64,000 nt of DNA from Mogibacterium sp. GTDB lineage: Bacteria > Bacillota > Clostridia > Peptostreptococcales > Anaerovoracaceae. The notes beneath the pieces are model-generated. The model saw nothing but the letters and a program-made list of their open reading frames with translations. It did not search any database and was not told the DNA's origin. Every line of letters begins with the position of its first letter. The stretch's first letter is position 1. The stretch spans positions 1 through 64,000 of the forward strand of contig JAFRCS010000005.1 in NCBI GenBank assembly GCA_017404265.1, written 5' to 3'. The position numbers and the translations under genes were made by a program. Positions 57,976 to 64,000 of the stretch are shown one piece after another.

Positions 57976-59319
57976 ATGATCAAAGAGTACGCAAAGAAAA
58001 TGATGGAAAAGGACAGGGTCTTCAGGGACATCGCATATCAGAACGAGACCCTCTGGATCAACGACAAGCTGCTGCCGTTCGAGATGACGGACGCGCTCTG
58101 CCAGCTGGTGGTAACAGATGAAGACATCGAAGACACCGAAAGAAGGCTGCACAAGTTTGCACCGTACATAAAGAAGTGCTTCCCTGAGACAAGGGAAGAC
58201 GACGGACTCATTGAGTCGCCGCTTGAGGACATCCCTAAGATGCAGCTTGAACTCGAGAGAGTATACGGCGCCAAGATCCCGGGCAGATTCATGCTCAAGA
58301 TGGACAGCCACCTGCCGATAGCGGGCTCGGTCAAGGCCAGAGGCGGCATCTACGAAGTCTTAAAGCACGCGGAAGACCTCGCCCTTGAAGCCGGCCTCAT
58401 CACAGAGGACGACAACTACGAGAGATTCGCCGATGACGATATGAAAGAGTTCTTCGGAAAGCACACCGTGCAGGTAGGCTCGACCGGAAACCTCGGACTT
58501 TCCATCGGCATCATGAGCGCATTCCTCGGATTCAAGGTAAAGGTCCACATGTCGGCAGACGCCAGGCAGTGGAAGAAGGACATGCTGAGATCCAAGGGAG
58601 TCGAGGTCATCGAATATGAAGAGGACTATTCAAAGGCAGTCAGCGAAGGCCGCCGCCTATCAGATCTCGATCCGACCAGCTATTTCGTGGATGACGAATA
58701 TTCGCTCCCGCTCTTCCTGGGCTACGCGGTAGCCGCGGCAAGGACAAAGAAGCAGCTCGAGGATAAAGGCGTCACGGTCGATGCCGATCATCCGCTCATC
58801 CTCTACGTGCCTTGCGGAGTAGGCGGAGCGCCGGGCGGCATCTGCTACGGATTCAAGAGGCTCTTCAAGGATGACGTCCACGTGTTCTTCTGCGAGCCTA
58901 CGCTCTTCCCGTCTGTGCTGCTTGGAATGGCTTCCGACAGATTCAATGAAGTCAACGTCAGCGACTTCGGCCTTTCCGGCATGTCCGCAGCTGACGGCCT
59001 GGCATGCGCAAGCCCATCAGGCCTCGTGACCAGGATCTGCCGCAACCTGCTCTCCGGCGACTTCACAGTCAAGGACGCGGTACTCTTCGATTACATGAGG
59101 ATGCTGAAGAAAACGGAAGACATGTTCATTGAGCCGTCAAGCTGCGCAGCGTTCATAGGACCTCTCACCATAAACAAGTACGATCAGGGCAAGGCATATC
59201 TCGAAAAGCACGGCCTCACCGATGAGAAGCTTGCCAACTCCACTCAGATATGCTGGGCAACAGGCGGCAGACTCGTGCCGGATGAGATCTGGGACAAATA
59301 CATGAACACATATCTCTAA
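57976..59319 (+). CDS. dsdA: D-serine dehydratase (D-serine ammonia-lyase)
   Basis: A 447-residue PLP enzyme converting D-serine to pyruvate and ammonia. Seen: the PLP lysine in HLPIAGSVKARGGIYEVLKH (split, about residues 114-133), GSTGNLGLSIGIMSAFLGFKV (split), MSADARQWKKDMLRSKGVEV, the glycine loop VPCGVGGAPGGICYGFK and the C-terminal WATGGRLVPDE. Length and motifs match DsdA. GGAGGA precedes the ATG at 57976. Its inclusion with dehydratase-type subunits suggests the operon handles hydroxy or amino acids. No DsdC-type regulator is adjacent. Confidence 0.92.
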   Translation: MIKEYAKKMMEKDRVFRDIAYQNETLWINDKLLPFEMTDALCQLVVTDEDIEDTERRLHKFAPYIKKCFPETREDDGLIESPLEDIPKMQLELERVYGAKIPGRFMLKMDSHLPIAGSVKARGGIYEVLKHAEDLALEAGLITEDDNYERFADDDMKEFFGKHTVQVGSTGNLGLSIGIMSAFLGFKVKVHMSADARQWKKDMLRSKGVEVIEYEEDYSKAVSEGRRLSDLDPTSYFVDDEYSLPLFLGYAVAAARTKKQLEDKGVTVDADHPLILYVPCGVGGAPGGICYGFKRLFKDDVHVFFCEPTLFPSVLLGMASDRFNEVNVSDFGLSGMSAADGLACASPSGLVTRICRNLLSGDFTVKDAVLFDYMRMLKKTEDMFIEPSSCAAFIGPLTINKYDQGKAYLEKHGLTDEKLANSTQICWATGGRLVPDEIWDKYMNTYL

Positions 59320-59350
59320 TAAAAATCACACATGCATTAAAACAAAAGAA

Positions 59351-59384
59351 GAGCCGGCAGACGGATCTGCCGGCTCCCTTTTGT
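59351..59384 (+). terminator. Rho-independent terminator
   Basis: A perfect 11-bp stem GAGCCGGCAGA with TCTGCCGGCTC, loop CGGA, then CCCTTTTG. The following 59385-59558 holds two small hairpins (CCCCCGTGGGGG and GTTGA-AAAA-TCAAC with T-run) and no gene. Confidence 0.85.
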
Positions 59385-59558
59385 AAGAGGGTGAAAGGTG
59401 TATGTTGTTTGTTAACCTTGTTCTGCTTTTATTATATGGCGTCAAAAAACGCCCGCAAGCCCCCGTGGGGGTTGAAAAATCAACTTTTTTCTTTCAAATC
59501 TTTTACCATTACTTTAGAATAAACTATAACGATACTTTGGGTTTGAAAAGGCAATACA

Positions 59559-59879
59559 ATGAATAAGGAACGTATAGAGCGGATCGAAGAAATGGAGAAG
59601 TGTCTTGATGAGTCGAGCAAAGCCATCAAGGATCTTTGGGATGCTCTCATCAATTACGAATGGGCCCGCGAAAGGTATTACAAAGTGCAGGAGTACTACG
59701 ACAGCGAACTGTGGCTGCAGGACTTTGAAGCCGACGAGGCGGGCAAGCTTCCGAAGGATCTCAAGAGGGGAGTGCTATCAGAAGACGCAGTCTACGATCT
59801 GATAACGGATCATGAAAAACTTCTTGAAAGAATGGAAGAAGCGACGCTCTACGAATCAAAGGGAGAGGAATTAGTTTAA
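59559..59879 (+). CDS. DUF4298 domain protein
   Basis: A 106-residue, acidic, helical protein: ERIERIEEMEKCLDESSKAI, then YYDSELWLQDFEADEAGKLPKDLKRGVLSEDAVYDLI (split). This matches the DUF4298 family, which has no known function. It precedes two drug/metabolite-type transporters, with a nine-base gap to the first. Confidence 0.82.
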   Translation: MNKERIERIEEMEKCLDESSKAIKDLWDALINYEWARERYYKVQEYYDSELWLQDFEADEAGKLPKDLKRGVLSEDAVYDLITDHEKLLERMEEATLYESKGEELV

Positions 59880-59888
59880 AAACAGGGT

Positions 59889-60770
59889 ATGGACGAGAGG
59901 AAAGCCAGACTGCAACTCATATTCACGATGCTGCTCTTCGGCACCATAGGCACACTGTCGCGCTTCATCGACATGCCGTCAAGCGTGATAGCTCTGGGAA
60001 GGGCTTTCTTCAGCGTGCTTACGATCATCCTGATACTTTCACTCAGAAGGCAAAAGCTCGATTGGGATGACATCAAGCGCAACATCGGCTGGCTTATCCT
60101 CAGCTCTGTATTCATGTGCTGCAACTGGGTCTGCCAGTTTGAGGCATTCAAGTACACGACTATCGCAGTCAGCACGCTCTGCTACTACATGCAGCCGGTG
60201 TTCTACATACTTGCCGCTGCCATAGTCATAAAAGAGAAGCTGTCGCCGAGGAAACTCGTATGTGTGGCCGTCGCTTTCTGCGGCATGGTATTCGTATCCG
60301 GAGTGCTGCAGGCAGGCTTTCATATATCTGAACTGAAGGGCGTACTTTTCGGCATCGCAGGCGGATTCTTCTACGCGATGGTGGTGCTGATCAATAAATA
60401 CATGAAGGACATATCTCCGGTAAACACTACCATTATGCAGATGGCTCTGGTATCGCTCATAATGCTGCCTTATTCAGCCGCGACAGGAGGCCTTGCGGCA
60501 GCAAGGGTCACGACTGTCGGCATAATCTGCCTGATAGTCCTCGGAGCCCTGCACACAGGGATCGCTTACATCATATACTTCGATGCGGTCAACAAGCTGT
60601 CAGCACAGACCGTGGGCATCTTAAGCTACATCGACCCTGTTGAGGCCGTGCTGCTTTCAGCGTTTTTCCTTAAGGAGCCGATGACTGTCTGGACAGTGAT
60701 AGGAGCTGTCATGATACTCGGCGCGGCGGCCATCAGCGAAAGGGAACCGGCAAATAAAGAAACTGCATAA
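59889..60770 (+). CDS. EamA/DMT family transporter
   Basis: A 293-residue membrane protein with about ten helices in two EamA repeats (first repeat about residues 5-140, with NWVCQFEAFKYTTIAVSTLCYYMQPVFYILAAA split; second about 150-285, with LSAQTVGILSYIDPVEAVLLS). It exports or imports small metabolites; the substrate is unknown. A second EamA gene follows directly at 60826, so a two-protein set is likely. Confidence 0.88.
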   Translation: MDERKARLQLIFTMLLFGTIGTLSRFIDMPSSVIALGRAFFSVLTIILILSLRRQKLDWDDIKRNIGWLILSSVFMCCNWVCQFEAFKYTTIAVSTLCYYMQPVFYILAAAIVIKEKLSPRKLVCVAVAFCGMVFVSGVLQAGFHISELKGVLFGIAGGFFYAMVVLINKYMKDISPVNTTIMQMALVSLIMLPYSAATGGLAAARVTTVGIICLIVLGALHTGIAYIIYFDAVNKLSAQTVGILSYIDPVEAVLLSAFFLKEPMTVWTVIGAVMILGAAAISEREPANKETA

Positions 60771-60825
60771 AAAGGGTTTATATATATAAAAACGCGGCGC
60801 AGCAAATGCCGCCGCGCAAAAGGGC

Positions 60826-61743
60826 ATGGAAGAGAGAAAAGAGGAACGGAAGGGAATAAGCAAGGGCCTGGCGCAGGCTCTTATAGTGCTGCAGTCTATC
60901 ATCTACGGCTTCGGTGATCCGATCTCAAAGATCGCGTTTGACGTCGTGCCTGTATATGCGATGATGAGCGTGCGCTATTCGATCGCCTTCGCGGTCTGTT
61001 TTCTGCTGTTCCATAAAAGAATAATAAAGACGGTGAAGACCGTGCCGCTAAGAGCATGGCTTATCCCGGGCGTCTGCATCGGCATGAGCTATCTGCTTAA
61101 CAACGTTGCGCTTTCCATGACAGAGGCGACTTCGGTGGCGTTCATACGATCCATGTCGGTCATAATAACGCCTGCTCTCGCTTTTCTGATGTTTGGAAAG
61201 AAGTACCGCTGGCAGCAGCTTCTTGCGCAGATACTGGTGCTTCCGGGCATATACCTTCTGTGTGTGAAAGGCGGCCTCTCAGGCTTCGGAGCAGGTGAGA
61301 TAGTCACACTGGCAGCAGCCACACTGACCGCAGCGACGCTTGTTCTAAGCGGCAAATATCTTGAGCAGGTCGACCCTATAAGCCTGACCGCCTTAATGGG
61401 CGGCTGCTCCGCGGTCCTTGCACTTATTGGCTGCGTCATATTTGAGGGAGCGCATATCGACATGTCAGGCGCGGACGCAAAGGTCTGGGGCATAATCCTT
61501 TACCTTGCGATACTCTGCACCTTCCTTGGCTATCTTATGCAGAACCTTGCGCTGACCGGCATCTCCGAAAGGTCGGTCTCGCTCATACAGAGCCTTTGCC
61601 CTGTGATGACGGCTATCTTCTCGTTTATCCTTTTGGGCGAGCGGCTCTCGGCAGCGGGCGTAATAGGCGCTGCTATAATAATCCTGTGTTCACTATCTGA
61701 GGCATGGAACTGGAAAAGCTCATCGAACGATCAAGAAGAATAG
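60826..61743 (+). CDS. EamA/DMT family transporter
   Basis: A 305-residue membrane protein with about ten helices in two EamA repeats (IIYGFGDPISKIAFDVVPVY at the start; NNVALSMTEATSVAFIRSMSVIITP split in repeat one; ALTGISERSVSLIQSLCPVM in repeat two). It is probably a metabolite exporter. Its last 40 bases overlap the start of the sirtuin gene in another frame, so the two are co-translated. Confidence 0.88.
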   Translation: MEERKEERKGISKGLAQALIVLQSIIYGFGDPISKIAFDVVPVYAMMSVRYSIAFAVCFLLFHKRIIKTVKTVPLRAWLIPGVCIGMSYLLNNVALSMTEATSVAFIRSMSVIITPALAFLMFGKKYRWQQLLAQILVLPGIYLLCVKGGLSGFGAGEIVTLAAATLTAATLVLSGKYLEQVDPISLTALMGGCSAVLALIGCVIFEGAHIDMSGADAKVWGIILYLAILCTFLGYLMQNLALTGISERSVSLIQSLCPVMTAIFSFILLGERLSAAGVIGAAIIILCSLSEAWNWKSSSNDQEE

Positions 61744-62453
61744 TGTTCTTTGGCGGGGCAGGAGTCTCGACTGCAAGCGGCATCCCGGACTTCAGGTCCG
61801 CGGACGGTCTTTACAATGCGGGAACAGGTTTGGATGGCGAGAGGCGCGGGCCCTCGCCTGAAGACATTTTGAGCGCGACTTATTTTGCCCTTCACACAAA
61901 GGAGTTCTACGACTTCTACCGCACTCACATGGTCTATCCGGATGCAGAGCCGAATGCCTGCCACAGGTATCTTTATAAGCTTGAAAAACAGGACAAGCTG
62001 CGCGCCATCGTGACGCAGAACATAGACGGCCTTCATAAGAAAGCCGGCAACAAGAGGGTGTATGAGCTGCACGGAAGCATCTACGAGAACTACTGCGTGC
62101 AGTGCGAGACAGAATACCCGCTAGATAAGATAATGGAAACAGACGGCGTGCCGAGATGCGACAAGTGCGGCGGGATAATAAAGCCGTGGGTCGTGCTCTA
62201 CGGAGAAGCGCCGGATAAATATACGATGATAGGGGCTTGCCGGGAGATATCCGGCGCAGACCTTATGATAGTCGCGGGGACCTCGCTGTCGGTAGAGCCG
62301 GCAGCCTCGCTGATAGGATACTTCAGCGGAAGGGACCTCGTGGTTATAAACAAAGAAGCGACGCCTGCAGATGATAAGGCGACGCTTGTAATAAGAGATG
62401 ATGTAGCAGGTGTATTTGAGGCACTTGCAAAGAAAAAGCAGCAACAAGCCTGA
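61704..62453 (+). CDS. cobB: NAD-dependent protein deacylase (canonical sirtuin)
   Basis: A 249-residue Sir2 enzyme: FFGGAGVSTASGIPDFRSADGLY (split, about residues 16-38), TQNIDGLHKKAG with the catalytic His (about 101-112), zinc Cys pairs CVQC (about 131) and CDKC (about 151), and VAGTSLSVEPAASL. Unlike the two class M sirtuins in the window, it keeps GIPDFR and the zinc site, so it should remove acyl groups from lysines with NAD. It overlaps the transporter gene by 40 bases. Confidence 0.93.
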   Translation: MELEKLIERSRRIVFFGGAGVSTASGIPDFRSADGLYNAGTGLDGERRGPSPEDILSATYFALHTKEFYDFYRTHMVYPDAEPNACHRYLYKLEKQDKLRAIVTQNIDGLHKKAGNKRVYELHGSIYENYCVQCETEYPLDKIMETDGVPRCDKCGGIIKPWVVLYGEAPDKYTMIGACREISGADLMIVAGTSLSVEPAASLIGYFSGRDLVVINKEATPADDKATLVIRDDVAGVFEALAKKKQQQA

Positions 62454-62490
62454 TAACGTGCAGAATGCTATATAGGTAAGGGGATCCAAA

Positions 62491-63876
62491 ATGGGTATAA
62501 TCGCAGGTTTTATGGTCCCGCATCCTCCGATGATAGTGCCGGACATAGGCAGGGGAAGCGAGGCGCAGGTAGAGGAAACGACAAGGGCATACGAAAGAGT
62601 CGCGGATGAGATCGCATCTCTCTGTCCTGAGACGATAGTCATAACGAGTCCGCACTCGATCATGTACGCGGACTGGTTCCATATATCTCCGGGCAGCAAG
62701 GCTTCCGGAAGTTTCGCCGGTTTCAGAGCGCCAAACGTCACTTTCAATGAGGAATACGACACCCAACTGGTAGCAGAGATATGCCGCCTTGCAAAGGAGG
62801 CAGACTTCCCTGCAGGCACAGAAGGCGAGCGCGACAAGACCCTAGACCACGGCACGATGGTGCCTCTATGGTTCATAAGAAACAAATACAAGGGCGGAAA
62901 GATAGTCCGCATAGGGCTTTCAGGCCTGCCTCTCACAGATCACTATAAGCTCGGCATGCTTATAAAAGAGGCTGCCGAAAATCTTGGTAGACGCACTGTC
63001 ATAATTGCCAGCGGCGACCTGTCACACAAGCTGCAGGAATACGGTCCTTACGGCTATGTGCCTGAGGGACCTCAGTACGACGAGCGGATAATGGACGTTA
63101 TGGGAAAGGCAGCCTTCGACGAGCTCTTCGACTTTGATGAGGGCTTCTGTGACAAAGCTGCAGAATGCGGCCACCGATCATTTGTCATAATGGCCGGAGC
63201 TTTTGACGGCACAGCAGTAAAAGCTGAGCGCCTGTCGCACCAGGATGTGACCGGAGTAGGCTACGGGATCTGCACATTCTATCCTGAAGGAGCCTCCGAA
63301 GAACGAAGATACCTCGAAGCCCGCCTGAGCAGAATGGAAGCGGAACTCACAGCACGCCGCGAGCAGTCTGATGAATACGTCAAACTGGCTTATGCCTCAG
63401 TCGACGCCTGGGTATCGCGCCGCGACACCATTCCGGTGCCGGCCGGCCTCCCATCCGAGATGCTGACAAGACGCGCCGGAACCTTCGTCTCTATACACAA
63501 GCACGGAGCTCTTCGCGGCTGCATCGGAACCATTGGCCCGACGCAGGGTTCTGTTGCAGAGGAAATAATCGAGAACGCAAAAAGCGCATCCACACGCGAC
63601 CCGCGCTTTGCGCCTATACAGACCGCCGAACTTCCGTATCTCGAGATAACAGTCGATGTGCTCGGCGAGGCGGAAGACATAGACTCGGAAGATGAACTCG
63701 ATGTCAAGCGCTACGGAGTCATAGTAAGATCCGGCCATAAGCGCGGCCTCCTGCTCCCGGACCTCGACGGAGTCGACACACCGGCTCAGCAGATAGACAT
63801 AGCCCGCCAGAAAGCCGGCATACATAAATTCGAAAAGATATCACTTCAGAGATTCGAAGTGATCCGCCATTACTAA
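62491..63876 (+). CDS. AmmeMemoRadiSam system protein B-A fusion (Memo-like plus AMMECR1)
   Basis: A 461-residue fusion. The N-terminal part (about 1-270) is a Memo/class III extradiol dioxygenase-like domain (GFMVPHPPMIVPDIGRG, TLDHGTMVPLWF, IIASGDLSHKLQEYGP), called AmmeMemoRadiSam system protein B. The C-terminal part (about 285-461) is an AMMECR1 domain, protein A (KHGALRGCIGTIGPTQ about 340-355; HKRGLLLPDLDGVDTP). The radical SAM member follows one base later. The system is widely conserved; I do not know its settled function. A Memo-type His set near HGTMVPLWF suggests metal binding. Confidence 0.9.
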   Translation: MGIIAGFMVPHPPMIVPDIGRGSEAQVEETTRAYERVADEIASLCPETIVITSPHSIMYADWFHISPGSKASGSFAGFRAPNVTFNEEYDTQLVAEICRLAKEADFPAGTEGERDKTLDHGTMVPLWFIRNKYKGGKIVRIGLSGLPLTDHYKLGMLIKEAAENLGRRTVIIASGDLSHKLQEYGPYGYVPEGPQYDERIMDVMGKAAFDELFDFDEGFCDKAAECGHRSFVIMAGAFDGTAVKAERLSHQDVTGVGYGICTFYPEGASEERRYLEARLSRMEAELTARREQSDEYVKLAYASVDAWVSRRDTIPVPAGLPSEMLTRRAGTFVSIHKHGALRGCIGTIGPTQGSVAEEIIENAKSASTRDPRFAPIQTAELPYLEITVDVLGEAEDIDSEDELDVKRYGVIVRSGHKRGLLLPDLDGVDTPAQQIDIARQKAGIHKFEKISLQRFEVIRHY

Positions 63877-63877
63877 G

Positions 63878-64000
63878 ATGATCTGCAACACCTGCTTCAG
63901 ACACTGCAATATTCCGGAAGGCGGCCTTGGCTTCTGCGGAGCCAGGACCTGCAAAGAGGGCGAAGTAATAGCTGCCAATTACGGCAAGGTCACTTCGCTT
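63878..64000 (+). CDS. AmmeMemoRadiSam system radical SAM enzyme, N-terminal part (runs off right edge)
   Basis: The ATG at 63878 begins MICNTCFRHCNIPEGGLGFC and then GARTCKEGEVIAANYGKVTSL up to the window end. The Cys-rich start with CNIPEGGLGFCGAR is typical of the AmmeMemoRadiSam radical SAM protein, which in full carries a CxxxCxxC motif further on. It starts one base after the B-A fusion's stop codon, confirming the three-part locus. Only 41 codons are visible. Confidence 0.85.
   Translation, partial: MICNTCFRHCNIPEGGLGFCGARTCKEGEVIAANYGKVTSL

Noticed and set aside
60771..60825. GC-rich hairpin between the two EamA genes as a terminator
   Set aside because: The stem around GCGGCG is imperfect, with no T-run, and the two genes look co-transcribed.

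Overview
The window looks like a chromosomal segment of an anaerobic, low-to-medium GC Gram-positive bacterium of the class Clostridia. The signs are strong AGGAGG-type ribosome binding sites, many flavodoxin-like and ferredoxin-like proteins, iron-containing alcohol dehydrogenases, 2-hydroxyacyl-CoA dehydratase-type subunits, a DUF4250 protein, lipoproteins with clostridial signal peptides, a SpoIIE-type phosphatase and an AmmeMemoRadiSam locus. I cannot name the genus from the sequence alone. No complete tRNA or rRNA gene and no CRISPR array was seen.

Region 1 (1 to about 25.3 kb) is accessory DNA. It begins with a cut-off transposase-like gene, a small unknown gene and a tyrosine recombinase (898-2040). 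A row of gene blocks follows. Their ends are marked by same-orientation repeats at about 2.1, 7.5, 10.4, 15.8, 20.5 and 21.2 kb, with decayed relatives at 23.4 and 25.3 kb. A full repeat has paired GGGTACA arms, an inverted repeat, a short core that looks like the 3' end of a tRNA-Ser (GTCCTCCGCCA), and then a rho-independent terminator. The left halves are alike, whereas the terminator halves fall into three types. Genes stop within a few to a few tens of bases of the repeats, and most blocks carry their own promoter. The blocks are: (i) flavodoxin, TetR regulator, alcohol dehydrogenase, lipoprotein flavodoxin, DUF4405 membrane protein, ABM protein and aldo/keto reductase; (ii) Fic, PhzF and GNAT proteins; (iii) an FMN reductase/riboflavin-uptake/Rrf2/flavoprotein set, a macrodomain-linked sirtuin with its zinc macrodomain, and a RelB/RelE-like pair; (iv) a TetR regulator and a decaying copper-export module; (v) a YefM/RelE-like pair; (vi) GNAT, P-loop and ACT proteins and a chimeric gene remnant. 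The layout resembles an integron cassette array, but it is linked to an ordinary tyrosine recombinase and a tRNA-like core. I regard this as the most interesting feature of the window.

Region 2 (about 23.5-49.4 kb) is more ordinary chromosome: a PreA-like dehydrogenase, a LysR regulator with a palindromic operator, hydrolases and flavoproteins, and a second sirtuin preceded by a macrodomain gene reduced to its two ends. It continues with a nucleoside-binding lipoprotein, a large surface protein, glutathione peroxidase, a CooC-like ATPase, a xanthine/uracil permease, an XRE-AbrB regulator with an ABC transporter, and an operon of GNAT, GyrI-like, methyltransferase and radical SAM proteins. Two lipases and a short-chain dehydrogenase close the region.

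Region 3 (about 49.5-64 kb) has a large beta-propeller sensor with a SpoIIE phosphatase. Next is a tight operon of ProX-type editing protein, MsrA, alcohol dehydrogenase, two dehydratase-type subunits, a 51-residue membrane protein and D-serine dehydratase. Two EamA transporters, a canonical sirtuin and an AmmeMemoRadiSam B-A fusion follow, and the AmmeMemoRadiSam radical SAM gene runs off the right edge.
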